Shown: piece after piece, positions 9,150 through 17,111 of the stretch | Layout: every line of letters starts with the position of its first letter | How positions within the stretch are numbered: the first letter of the stretch is position 1 | Source: Halobacteriales archaeon SW_5_70_135 | GTDB taxonomy: Archaea; Halobacteriota; Halobacteria; Halobacteriales; SW-7-71-33 | Reading direction: 5' to 3' | Assembly: GCA_003022865.1 (NCBI GenBank) | Contig: PXSK01000038.1 | Coordinates: 1 to 45,764 of the forward strand | Length of the DNA stretch: 45,764 nt | Made by a program: the position numbers and the translations under genes | Notes under the pieces: model-generated | Seen by the model: only the letters and a program-made list of their open reading frames with translations | Told to the model about the DNA's origin: nothing | Databases searched by the model: none

Positions 9150-9235
9150 CCGACTCGCTCGCCGCGCTCACTCGTCGTCTCGTTCAAATTGACTGCTCGT
9201 GCACTCACGACTCACGGACTGTTCGTCGTGGGTGA

Positions 9236-9308
9236 TGGGCCGGCACGAATTCGAATCGTGGTTACGGCCACCCGAAGGCCGAAGGATACCAAGCTACCCC
9301 ACCGGCCC
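9236..9308 (-). tRNA. tRNA-Pro (anticodon CGG)
   Basis: Folds as a cloverleaf. The acceptor stem GGGCCGG pairs with CCGGCCC, discriminator is A, and CCA is not encoded. The D-arm keeps A14, G18G19 and A21. The anticodon stem CGGCC/GGCCG encloses loop TTCGGGT with anticodon CGG (codon CCG, proline). The variable loop has four bases, and the T-arm is CACGA-TTCGAAT-TCGTG. There is no intron. It lies 49 bases downstream of trmY on the same strand, with a weak AT-rich box (about 9335-9341) that could be its own promoter. TrmY modifies position 54 of the T-loop, so the adjacency is functionally suggestive. Confidence 0.93.
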
Positions 9309-9357
9309 AAGCGCACCGAGATCGGGTCGGTTCGGTCAAAAGCGTTCCGGACCGCAG

Positions 9358-9966
9358 TCACACCTGCTCGTGACCGCGGGTGTCGAGGAGGTGGTGTGCG
9401 ACGACGATCGCCTGGTCGGCGTGCAGCGGCTCGGGACCCAGTCGCAGTCGTCGGTCGGCGACCTCGCCGAGCAGGTCACGCTCCTCGCGGGTGAACTCGC
9501 GGTGGTCCGAGAGGACGAACCCGGCGTCCGGGGGGTCGTCGCGGTCGAACGGTGCCGACTCCGTGGCCGGCGTGCCGTCCTCGCACAGCGCGACGAGGCC
9601 CGCGCGCTCGGCGACCGCGTCGAGGGTGTCGGCGAGGCCGCGCCGGCGGAGTTCGACGCCCGGGTGGGGCTCGACGGACATCGCGCCGACGGCCTCGTCG
9701 CGCCGTTCGAGCGCCCCACGCACGACGGCGGCGGTCGAGCGCTCGTCGGGGTTGAGCCGGCGAACCGCGCCGCCGTCGACGCCGACGGTGAACTCGTCGG
9801 CGAGGACGAGCTGGACCCGCGTGTCCTCGCGGACGCCGTGCGAGCGCAACAGCCCGGCCGTCAGACAGCGACAGAGCACGTCCAGTCGGCCGGCACCGGG
9901 CAGGTCGTCGAGTGAGAACTCCGCGCTGGTGGGGGCGTCGTGGCCGACGACGACGAACTCGCGCAC
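9358..9966 (-). CDS. trmY: TrmY, tRNA pseudouridine(54)-N1-methyltransferase (202 aa)
   Basis: SPOUT-family, SAM-dependent methyltransferase that converts pseudouridine 54 in the tRNA T-loop to N1-methylpseudouridine, the archaeal counterpart of ribothymidine 54. The N-terminus REFVVVGHDAPTSAEFSLDD and the stretch RLDVLCRCLTAG are characteristic of TrmY. The C-terminal part (VLSDHREFTREERDLL) matches the SAM-binding trefoil-knot region. Length is normal. The start is GTG 9966, with an AT-rich box at about 9988-9997 (minus strand) 22-31 bases upstream, consistent with a leaderless transcript. It is followed by tRNA-Pro. Confidence 0.93.
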   Translation of the reverse strand: MREFVVVGHDAPTSAEFSLDDLPGAGRLDVLCRCLTAGLLRSHGVREDTRVQLVLADEFTVGVDGGAVRRLNPDERSTAAVVRGALERRDEAVGAMSVEPHPGVELRRRGLADTLDAVAERAGLVALCEDGTPATESAPFDRDDPPDAGFVLSDHREFTREERDLLGEVADRRLRLGPEPLHADQAIVVAHHLLDTRGHEQV

Positions 9967-10044
9967 GACGAGGGTTCGGCAGCGGTCGAATTGAGTCTGT
10001 CGCCGACGGTTGAATTAAGAGGGTCGCCCCCCTCGTCTCGCGGG

Positions 10045-10476
10045 ATGCCAGAGATCGATCTCTCGCCGGAGCAGTACGCCTACGTCGAGGCGCTCCGGGA
10101 CGAACTCGCGGAGGAGGTCACCTACGGCACCGTCCGCCTGGCCGACGCCGTCCAGTACCTCGTCGACCACCACCGCGAGGACGGCGACCTCGACGTCGAG
10201 GTGGACGACCTGGACGTCGACGACGCCGCCGCCGACGGCGGGCAGGCCGTCGCCGCGGACGACGAGCGAGAGCCGACCGGCGACGGGGGCGACGGGGGCG
10301 ACCCCCTCGACTCGGACAACGAGACGGTCTCGGAGATGCTGAGCCTCCTGGAGGACCACGACGACGTCTGGAGCGAGGTCGAAGAGGGCTACGCGGTGGA
10401 GCTGCCCGACGGCGGCACCGAGCAGGCCCGAACGAAGGACGACGTGCGGGCGCTGCTGTTCCAGCACTACCGCTGA
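10045..10476 (+). CDS. Haloarchaeal hypothetical protein (143 aa)
   Basis: A small, very acidic protein. Residues ~1-48 look like a helical domain (EIDLSPEQYAYVEALRDELA... AVQYLVDHHRED) resembling short haloarchaeal DNA- or protein-binding modules. A low-complexity Asp/Gly linker follows (~50-95), then a C-terminal helical segment (SEMLSLLEDHDDVWSEVEEGYAVELPDGG). The start ATG 10045 is supported by a TATA-like box GAATTAAG at 10012-10019, 26-33 bases upstream. It diverges from trmY. I do not recognise a function. Confidence 0.75.
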   Translation: MPEIDLSPEQYAYVEALRDELAEEVTYGTVRLADAVQYLVDHHREDGDLDVEVDDLDVDDAAADGGQAVAADDEREPTGDGGDGGDPLDSDNETVSEMLSLLEDHDDVWSEVEEGYAVELPDGGTEQARTKDDVRALLFQHYR

Positions 10477-10530
10477 CCGTCTCTCGTGTCGAACCGGTAG
10501 ACTCAGGACGACCGGCGCCGGCGGTCGGAC

Positions 10531-10662
10531 ATGGCCGTCGTCGAGATCCGCTGTCCGGCCTGTGGCGAGTTCGACGCGGTCGTGAAGGTCGACGTCGGGT
10601 CGTACCGGTGTGAGGAGTGTGACGAGTCGTTCGGTCCGGGAGACGTGCACGACGCCGGCTGA
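10531..10662 (+). CDS. Small zinc-ribbon protein (43 aa)
   Basis: A short frame starting MAVVEIRCPACGEF and ending ...FGPGDVHDAG. It has two CxxC pairs, CPAC (residues 8-11) and CEEC (28-31), spaced as in a single zinc ribbon. Haloarchaea encode many such CPxCG-type mini-proteins; roles of most are unknown. The body starts 54 bases after the previous gene, with a weak box around 10494-10503. The regular Cys spacing and acidic composition argue for a real gene despite its size. Confidence 0.65.
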   Translation: MAVVEIRCPACGEFDAVVKVDVGSYRCEECDESFGPGDVHDAG

Positions 10663-10875
10663 GAGAGGCGAGCCGACGAGCCGTCGGTCACTGCCGGCGG
10701 GCACGGCCGAGCTGGGAGTGCCCTCGGACGGGGACGTGGTCGTGCTGCTCGACCTCGGGTCGCTACTGCCGTTGGCCGACACCCTCCGCGCTCGACGGGA
10801 CGGGGGCGTCGAGCGACCCGAGCGGCCGCACTTCCCGGTCGGCATCGACCGTCGAGCCGGCGGCGGCGACGCTGG

Positions 10876-13071
10876 TTACCCGTCCATCGCCCGCTCGATC
10901 GTCGACCGAAGGTTTCGGAGCGTCTCGTGGTCGTACCGGAGCCGCGTCGACCCGGCGGTGACAGAGAGCGTCGCGTCGGCGGTCGTCTCGCCGATCCGGG
11001 TGACCGGCGTCCCGTCGGCGGCAGCGCGGACCGCGTCCGGGTCAGTCGTGCCGACGACGACGCGCCCGGGGGCCTCGGCGAACAGCGCGCGGTGGGGGTC
11101 GTCGCCGGGCAGCGACGCCGTCAGCCCCGTGCCGTCGGCGGCGGTCACCGTCTCCGCGAGCGTCGTCGCCAGTCCGCCCTGACTCACGTCGTGGACGAAC
11201 GCCGTCGACGACAGGTCGGCGACGTCGGCGACCGCCTCGACGCGGGCGGCGGGCGGGTCCGGCAGCGACGGGAAGCGGTCGTCGCCGTCGAACGCCGCCA
11301 GGTACGCCGAGCCGCCCAGCGCCGGCTCGGTCGCGCCGACGAGCACCACCTCGGCGTCGGGGACGGCGGCGATCCCGGGCGCGTCCCACCCGTCGCGAGC
11401 GCCGAGCATCAGCAGCGTCGGCGTGGGCACCACCGGACCGCTCTCGCTGTCGTTGTACAGCGAGACGTTGCCCCCGACGACCGGCACGCCGAGGTCGCGG
11501 CAGGCCGCCGCCAGCCCCTCGACGACGGCCGCGAAGCCGCCGTACGTCTCCGCACGCTCCGGGTTGCCGCCGTTCAGGCAGTCGACGGCCGCCAGCGGGC
11601 GAGCGCCGACGCTCGCCAGGTTCGTCGCGTTCTCGATCGCCACCGCGCGGGCGCCCTGTCGCGGGGCCGCGGCGGTCCAGTCGGGGGCGGCCCCCGACGA
11701 CAGCGCGATGCCCGTACCCGACTCGGCGTCGCCGGTCTCCCGGACCGCCAGCACGGCCGCGTCACCGCCCGGCGGGGCGGTCGTCCGCAGACCGACCTCG
11801 TGGTCGTACTGTCGGTACACCCACTCCTCGCTCGCCGTCGACGGGTTCCCGACGACGGCCTCGAACGCCGCCTCCAGGTCGGCACCGGGACGGTCGACGG
11901 TCGACTCGGGCGGGGCCGTGCGGTCGTGGTCGTCGAGCGGCGCGCCGTCGGCCAGCAGCTCCGCGGGCGCGTCGACGACCCGCTCGTCGTCGAACCGACA
12001 GACGTACCGGCCGTCGTCGGTCACGCTGCCGACGACGGAGCAGCCCACCTCGAAGCGCTCGACCACCGACCGGACGGCCGCGACGTCCTCGGGACGGACC
12101 TCGTAGCACATCCGCTCCTGTGACTCCGCGAGCAGCACCTCCGTGGCGGTCATCCCCGGTTCTCGGCGGTGGACGGCGTCGAGGTCGACGTCGGCCCCGA
12201 GGTCGCCCTTCGCGACCATCTCGCAGGTCGCCCCGCCGAGACCGGCGGCCCCCAGGTCGCGGGCCGCCACCACGAGGTCGCGCTCGGTCAGCGTCTCGCT
12301 GGTCTCGATCAGCAGCTTCTCCGTGTACGGGTCGCCGACCTGCACGGCGGGGCGGTCCTCGGTCTCGCTGTCGTCGTCCAAGTCCTCGCTGGCGAAGGCC
12401 GCGCCGCCGAGGCCGTCCCGGCCGGTGGCGTTGCCGACGAGCACCAGCCGGTTGCCGGGCTCGCGTGCCCGGGCGGTCACCAGTCGCTCCTCGTCGAGCA
12501 GTCCGACACAGCCGACGTTCACCAGCGGGTTGCCGACGTAGGAGTCGTGGAAGTCGACACTGCCACCGACGGTGGGCACGCCGACGGCGTTGCCGTAGTC
12601 TGCGATCCCCTCGACGACGCCGTCCATGAGATACCGCGAGCGCTCCCGCTCCAGCGGTCCGAAGTACAGCGAGTCCGTCAGCGCCACCGGATAGGCGCCC
12701 ATCGAGATCACGTCGCGGACGATGCCGCCGACGCCCGTCGCCGCCCCGTCGTACGGGTCGACGAAGGAGGGGTGGTTGTGGCTTTCGACCCCGAGCGCCA
12801 GGTACGTCTCGTCCCCGTCGCACTCGCCGTCGCCGACTCCGGTCGTCGCGTCGAGGTCGTCCGGCGCAGGGACCGCGACGACGGCGGCGTCGTCACCGGG
12901 ACCGAGGACGATGTGCTCGCCGTCGCTCTCGAACGCCGACAGCAGCGCCCGCGAGGAACGGTACGCACAGTGTTCACTCCAGAGGTTCTCGAACAGCGCC
13001 GCCTCCGCCCGCGTCGGCTCGCGCCCCAGTGCCCTCTCGATCCGTCGCCGGTCACCCTCGCGGAGGGTCAT
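10876..13071 (-). CDS. purL: Phosphoribosylformylglycinamidine synthase subunit PurL (731 aa)
   Basis: Catalyses the ATP-dependent amidation of FGAR to FGAM, step 4 of purine synthesis, as the small PurL form that works with separate PurQ (glutaminase) and PurS. The N-terminus [14 protein letters not shown] is diagnostic. Other landmarks are [30 protein letters not shown] and SMGAYPVA in the first half, with [12 protein letters not shown] in the second synthetase-like half. Start chosen at ATG 13071 ([16 protein letters not shown]...); the open frame runs further upstream without conserved sequence. An AT-rich patch at about 13099-13108 could be its promoter. purQ and purS are not in the window. 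Confidence 0.95.
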   Translation of the reverse strand: MTLREGDRRRIERALGREPTRAEAALFENLWSEHCAYRSSRALLSAFESDGEHIVLGPGDDAAVVAVPAPDDLDATTGVGDGECDGDETYLALGVESHNHPSFVDPYDGAATGVGGIVRDVISMGAYPVALTDSLYFGPLERERSRYLMDGVVEGIADYGNAVGVPTVGGSVDFHDSYVGNPLVNVGCVGLLDEERLVTARAREPGNRLVLVGNATGRDGLGGAAFASEDLDDDSETEDRPAVQVGDPYTEKLLIETSETLTERDLVVAARDLGAAGLGGATCEMVAKGDLGADVDLDAVHRREPGMTATEVLLAESQERMCYEVRPEDVAAVRSVVERFEVGCSVVGSVTDDGRYVCRFDDERVVDAPAELLADGAPLDDHDRTAPPESTVDRPGADLEAAFEAVVGNPSTASEEWVYRQYDHEVGLRTTAPPGGDAAVLAVRETGDAESGTGIALSSGAAPDWTAAAPRQGARAVAIENATNLASVGARPLAAVDCLNGGNPERAETYGGFAAVVEGLAAACRDLGVPVVGGNVSLYNDSESGPVVPTPTLLMLGARDGWDAPGIAAVPDAEVVLVGATEPALGGSAYLAAFDGDDRFPSLPDPPAARVEAVADVADLSSTAFVHDVSQGGLATTLAETVTAADGTGLTASLPGDDPHRALFAEAPGRVVVGTTDPDAVRAAADGTPVTRIGETTADATLSVTAGSTRLRYDHETLRNLRSTIERAMDG

Positions 13072-13182
13072 CGCCTGGTCACATCCGCCGCCGGCGCAAG
13101 TGTGTTTCCATCGCGCCGGACGCCGGCAGGCGAGCGACGGCTGACCGGGGCGCTTTTTTGTGATGCCACGCAACGCCGGGGC

Positions 13183-13872
13183 GTGCTCTCGGTCGAGTTG
13201 CACTGTCACTCGTCGCTGTCGTACGACGGCCGCGACCCGGTCACGGCGCTGCTGGAGCGGGCGGCGGCCGTCGGCCTCGACGCGATCGCCGTCACCGACC
13301 ACGACGAGATCGAGGCCAGTCTCGATGCGGTCGACCTCGCCCCCGACTACGGGCTGGTCGGCATCCCCGGCACGGAAGTCACCAGCGCCGCCGGACACGT
13401 TCTCGCGCTGGGCGTTCGGGAGACCGTACCCGCCGGTCTCGACTTCGAGACGACACTCGACCGTATCCGCGCCCTCGGCGGTATCGCCGTCGTTCCCCAT
13501 CCGTTTCACCGCTCGCGCAGCGGCGTCACGGCGAACGTCTCCCGCGACCGGCTGGCCGCCGCCGACGCCGTCGAAGTGTTCAACTCCCGCCTGCTCACGG
13601 GCCGGGGCAACCGCAAGGCCGAGCGGTTCGCCCGCGAGCGCGGCCTGCCGATGACCGCCGGCAGCGACGCCCACATCGCCGACATGGTCGGCCGCGCGGT
13701 CACCGCCGTCGACGTCGACGGTGACCGCGACGTCGGGGCGATCCTCGACGCCGTCCGCGCCGGCCGGACGAGCGTGGAGGGACGGCGCACTCCCTGGCGG
13801 ATCTCATTCCGCCAGGCCGCCGACGGAGCCAAGCGACGTGTGCAGAACCGTATCGCCGGCTTCCTCCGATGA
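13183..13872 (+). CDS. PHP-domain metal-dependent phosphoesterase (229 aa)
   Basis: Polymerase-and-histidinol-phosphatase (PHP) fold. Metal-binding motifs are visible in order: ELHCHSSLS (His7 and His9), [25 protein letters not shown] and [12 protein letters not shown]. Such stand-alone proteins hydrolyse phosphate esters, and some act on nucleotides; the substrate here is unknown. The C-terminal tail is basic. The GTG start at 13183 is supported by the box CTTTTTTG at 13153-13160, 23-30 bases upstream (leaderless). The last codons overlap the next gene by four bases (ATGA), so the two are coupled. Confidence 0.85.
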   Translation: MLSVELHCHSSLSYDGRDPVTALLERAAAVGLDAIAVTDHDEIEASLDAVDLAPDYGLVGIPGTEVTSAAGHVLALGVRETVPAGLDFETTLDRIRALGGIAVVPHPFHRSRSGVTANVSRDRLAAADAVEVFNSRLLTGRGNRKAERFARERGLPMTAGSDAHIADMVGRAVTAVDVDGDRDVGAILDAVRAGRTSVEGRRTPWRISFRQAADGAKRRVQNRIAGFLR

Positions 13873-14972
13873 CCCCAGAGTTGCGGGGTGGCGACCCCGT
13901 CGCCGTCGAGCGTGCGCTCCGGTCGGGCGAGTCGCTGTCCGGGATCGACGGCTTCGCCGGCCGCCTCGACGACCGTCTGGTGCGGGACCTGCTCGGTCGC
14001 GAGCCGCTGTTCGTCGACGGTGACGACTGGGCGTTCGCGCCCGGCGAACTCGACGACCCGTCTCCGTTCCCCGCGGGACACGCCGCGGACCGAGCGACTC
14101 TCGACGGGGCGGCGCCGCTCGCGGAGGCCGAGACCGAACGGGTGCTGTCACTGCCCGACCCGGAGCCGGTCGGCCGTGGCGACGGCGTCGACCGGGTGGG
14201 TTCGGCACTCGCCGAGGCCGAGAGCGACGTCCCGGACGACTGTCCGGTCGCCTTCTCCGGCGGCGTCGATTCCGGGACGGTCGCGGCGATGACCGGCGGC
14301 CCGTTGTACGCGGTCGGCTTCCCCGGAAGTCACGACCTGGAGGCGGCACGCGAGGCCGTCGAGGCGATGGACCGCCGACTGCACGTCGTCGAGTTGACTC
14401 ACGACCGCTTGCGCGAGGCAGTCCCGCGGGTCGTCGCGGCCACCGGTCGGACGAACCCGATGGACGTCTCGATCGCGGTGCCGCTGTACGTGGCCGCCGA
14501 ACGGGCGGCCGCCGACGGCCACGACCGTCTCGCCGTGGGGCAGGGTGCCGACGAGCTGTTCGGCGGCTACGAGAAGGTGGCGACCGCGCCGACGGACCCC
14601 CGGGTGTCGGCCGGCACCGTCCGGGAGGCCACCCGCGAGGTCGTCCGCGGGCTGCCGGACCAACTGGCGCGTGACGTGCCACTCCTGCGAGCGGCAGGCG
14701 TCGAGCCGGTCGCGCCGTTCCTGCGGGACAAGGTGATCGAGGCGGCGCTGCGGCTGCCGACGGGAGCGCTGGTCGCCGACGACCAGCGGAAGGTCGCGTT
14801 ACGAGCGGCGGCCCGACCGTTCGTGCCGGCGTCGGTCGTCGAGCGCGAGAAGAAGGCCGTCCAGTACGGCAGCTACGTCGCCCGGGAGCTCGACCGCATG
14901 GCCCGACAGGAGGGGTTCAAGCGCCGGATGGACAACCACGTCGGCCAGTACGTCCGGTCGCTCGTGGAATGA
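13869..14972 (+). CDS. Asparagine synthase-like ATP-dependent amidotransferase domain protein (367 aa)
   Basis: Contains the PP-loop synthetase half of asparagine synthetase: AFSGGVDSGTVAAM at about residues 131-144 (ATP pyrophosphatase loop) and GQGADELFGGYEKV at about 223-236. It lacks an N-terminal glutaminase domain with Cys2, so ammonia or another nucleophile would come from elsewhere, or it works on another substrate. The first ~110 residues (LSGIDGFAGRLDDRLVRDLLG) resemble a degenerate N-terminal domain found in archaeal homologs. ATGA overlap with the PHP-domain gene indicates co-translation. The true product is unknown; asparagine synthesis is only one possibility. Confidence 0.82.
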   Translation: MTPELRGGDPVAVERALRSGESLSGIDGFAGRLDDRLVRDLLGREPLFVDGDDWAFAPGELDDPSPFPAGHAADRATLDGAAPLAEAETERVLSLPDPEPVGRGDGVDRVGSALAEAESDVPDDCPVAFSGGVDSGTVAAMTGGPLYAVGFPGSHDLEAAREAVEAMDRRLHVVELTHDRLREAVPRVVAATGRTNPMDVSIAVPLYVAAERAAADGHDRLAVGQGADELFGGYEKVATAPTDPRVSAGTVREATREVVRGLPDQLARDVPLLRAAGVEPVAPFLRDKVIEAALRLPTGALVADDQRKVALRAAARPFVPASVVEREKKAVQYGSYVARELDRMARQEGFKRRMDNHVGQYVRSLVE

Positions 14973-15079
14973 CGAACAGGCGGCGCCTCGGACGTCGCGG
15001 GGCGGCGCGCCGCACGCCCGCTCGACCGGCCCCGCGTTCGCGGTCAGGTCACGGGACGCTCTGGTCCCGTTATCGCACT

Positions 15080-15559
15080 TCAACCGTCAGCTCGGCCGTC
15101 GACGGTCTCGATGGCTCGCAGCCCTATCTCGACGGTGTCCGGCTCCAGGAAGTCGGCGTCGCGGAGTTCGTCGGCGGTGAACCAGCGCCAGTCCTCGGCG
15201 GGCACCTCGCCGTCGGCGGGGTCGACCGCGCGGCTCGTCGTGCGACCGTAGTAGACGAGGTCGACGTGCTGGTGACCGACGGCGCCGTCGTGGCGGTTGA
15301 TGTCGGCTAATTGCACGTGCTCGGGCCGGGGGAGCGACTCGACCGTCGCCGAGGTGACCGATTCTCGGTCGGCGACGAGCTCGGGGTCGAGACCGGTCTC
15401 CTCGCGAGTCTCGCGGAGGGCGGTGCGGTGGGGGAGTTCGTCGCGGTCGACGTGGCCGCCGGGCGGGAGCCACATGTCCAGTCGCTTGTGGTCGTGCAGG
15501 GCGGTGGCGCCGTCGCTGACGAGGTAGAGCGTGGCGGTGAAGTGCCGGGTCAGCTCCAT
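15080..15559 (-). CDS. NUDIX hydrolase (159 aa)
   Basis: The NUDIX box is visible at about residues 34-57: a Gly, five residues, Glu, then RETREETGL, matching G-x5-E-x7-RE-U-x-EE-x-G-U except that Thr stands at the first hydrophobic position. Such enzymes hydrolyse nucleoside diphosphates linked to another group. The motif LDMWLPPGGHV precedes the box, as in many housekeeping members. The C-terminus has EDWRWFTADELRDADFLEPD, a typical substrate-side segment. A single gene between convergent and divergent neighbours; the substrate is not predictable. Confidence 0.88.
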   Translation of the reverse strand: MELTRHFTATLYLVSDGATALHDHKRLDMWLPPGGHVDRDELPHRTALRETREETGLDPELVADRESVTSATVESLPRPEHVQLADINRHDGAVGHQHVDLVYYGRTTSRAVDPADGEVPAEDWRWFTADELRDADFLEPDTVEIGLRAIETVDGRADG

Positions 15560-15619
15560 GCGACGGGGCGAACCCTCGCGGGTTTCAACGCGTCGAAAGG
15601 GGGAGTGGGGGCGGAGCGG

Positions 15620-16597
15620 TCAGACGGCGCCGAGACCGTCCTCGGCCTCCAGCAGCTCGTGGTAGCGGTTGCGGATGGTCACCTCGGAGATGTTGGCGAC
15701 CTGGCTGACCTCGTTCTGGGTGACCTTCTCGTTGGTGAGCAGGGCGGCGGCGTAGACGGCGGCTGCGGCGAGGCCGACGGGGGACTTGCCCGAGTGGATA
15801 CCCTCGCCCTTTGCGGTTTCGAGCAGCGAGCGGGCGCGGCGCTCGGCCTCGTCGCTCAGGCCCAACTCGGAGGCGAAGCGGGGCACGTAGCTCACGGGGT
15901 CGGCGGGCTTGATCTCCAGGTTGAGCTCGCGGACCACGTAGCGGTAGGTGCGGGCGATCTCGTCCTTGTCGACGCGGGAGACGGTGGTGATCTCGTCGAG
16001 GCTGCGCGGGGTGCCGGCCTGGCGGGCAGCGGCGTACAGCGACGCCGTCGCGACCCCCTCGATCGAGCGCCCCGGCAGGAGGTCCTCGTCCAGCGCCCGG
16101 CGGTAGATGACCGACGCGGTCTCGCGGACGTTGTTCGGCAGGCCGAGCGCCGAGGCCATCCGGTCGATCTCGCCGAGCGCCTGCTTCAGGTTGCGCTCCT
16201 TCGAGTCGCGGGTGCGGAACCGCTCGTTCCAGGTGCGGAGACGCTGCATCTTCTGGCGCTGGCGCGAGGACAGCGCCTGCCCGTAGGCGTCCTTGTCCTG
16301 CCAGCCGATGTTCGTCGAGAGGCCCTCGTCGTGCATCATCTTCGTCGTCGGCGCGCCGACGCGGGACTTCTCGTCTTTCTCCTTCGCGTCGAAGGCACGC
16401 CACTCCGGCCCGCGGTCGATCTCGTCCTCCTCGACGACGAGACCACAGTCGGAGCAGACCGTCTCCGCTCGCTCCTCGTCCGAGACGAGGTTTCCCCCGC
16501 ACTCGGGACATGCCAGTTCCTCTGACTGCTCTTCTTCCTCGCGCTCTCGTTCTCGTTCTCGTTCGCGCGTGCTGTCTCGGATGCTCGTGTCTGTCAT
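15620..16597 (-). CDS. tfb: Transcription initiation factor TFB (325 aa)
   Basis: Archaeal TFIIB homolog that bridges TBP-bound promoter DNA and RNA polymerase. The N-terminal zinc ribbon has CPEC at residues 30-33 and CSDC at 48-51. It is followed by the B-finger/linker region (RGPEWRAFDAKEKDEKSRVGAP), then two cyclin repeats (~120-210 and ~215-310). The second repeat ends in a recognition-helix region (NEVSQVANISEVTIRNRYHELL). The first 25 residues include five Arg-Glu dipeptides followed by Glu residues, encoded by a short tandem repeat. The start ATG 16597 is preferred over an in-frame ATG 96 bases upstream, which would include non-conserved sequence. Haloarchaea carry several TFBs, so the paralog number is not assigned. 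Confidence 0.95.
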   Translation of the reverse strand: MTDTSIRDSTREREREREREEEEQSEELACPECGGNLVSDEERAETVCSDCGLVVEEDEIDRGPEWRAFDAKEKDEKSRVGAPTTKMMHDEGLSTNIGWQDKDAYGQALSSRQRQKMQRLRTWNERFRTRDSKERNLKQALGEIDRMASALGLPNNVRETASVIYRRALDEDLLPGRSIEGVATASLYAAARQAGTPRSLDEITTVSRVDKDEIARTYRYVVRELNLEIKPADPVSYVPRFASELGLSDEAERRARSLLETAKGEGIHSGKSPVGLAAAAVYAAALLTNEKVTQNEVSQVANISEVTIRNRYHELLEAEDGLGAV

Positions 16598-16838
16598 TGT
16601 GTCGTCCGGAGGGTCGTCTCGGACGGTCAGTGCTCGGTGCACGGCCCCGCCGAGAGAACTCCCTATGTAGTTATAACTGGTGGGCGTACGCATTTAAATC
16701 TTTTGGCGACCTATACCGCCGAAAACGGCCGCGAGACGCCTTGAAACGGCCGATACGCGGGGGCTGTGGCGAGACCTCTCAGGGCGGGCGAGTCCGGGGA
16801 CCGAAACGCCTTACAGCGGCCACCGCGTCCGACACCGT
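16598..16838. promoter_or_regulatory. Divergent tfb / gatC promoter region
   Basis: For tfb (minus) there are two AT-rich candidates: TTATAACT at 16670-16677 and the palindromic ATTTAAAT at 16692-16699. Either would give an untranslated leader of about 45-75 bases, longer than most haloarchaeal genes here. For gatC (plus), the box CGCCTTAC near 16807-16814 lies about 25-32 bases before ATG 16839, consistent with a leaderless transcript. Confidence 0.45.
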
Positions 16839-17111
16839 ATGGACCGCGTGGATCCGGAGGCGGTCGACCACGTCGCCGACCTCGCCCGGATCGACATCGA
16901 CGACGACGAGCGCGAGGCGTTCGCGGCACAGTTCGCCGAGGTACTCGAACAGTTCGAGACGCTCGAAGAGGTGCCCGAGGTCGACGCCGACCCCGACCTG
17001 GTGAACGTGCTCAGAGCCGACGAGGTGCGCGAGGGGCTCAGCCAGGCGGAGGCACTCGCCAACGCCTCCGAGAGCGAGGAGGGGCGATTCAGAGGTCCGA
17101 AGGTGTCCTGA
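16839..17111 (+). CDS. gatC: Asp-tRNA(Asn)/Glu-tRNA(Gln) amidotransferase subunit C (90 aa)
   Basis: Small scaffolding subunit of the GatCAB transamidase, which converts misacylated Asp-tRNA(Asn) (or Glu-tRNA(Gln)) to the amidated form. The N-terminus VDHVADLARIDIDDDEREAF and the central VLEQFETLEEVPEVD are typical of GatC, which wraps around GatA. Length is usual. It is followed directly, without spacer, by gatA. gatB is not in the window. Confidence 0.92.
   Translation: MDRVDPEAVDHVADLARIDIDDDEREAFAAQFAEVLEQFETLEEVPEVDADPDLVNVLRADEVREGLSQAEALANASESEEGRFRGPKVS

Noticed and set aside
9160-9235. A second tRNA between the tRNA-Pro fragment and tRNA-Pro (GTTCAAAT-like sequence near 9183)
   Set aside because: No acceptor, D or anticodon stems can be formed around it.
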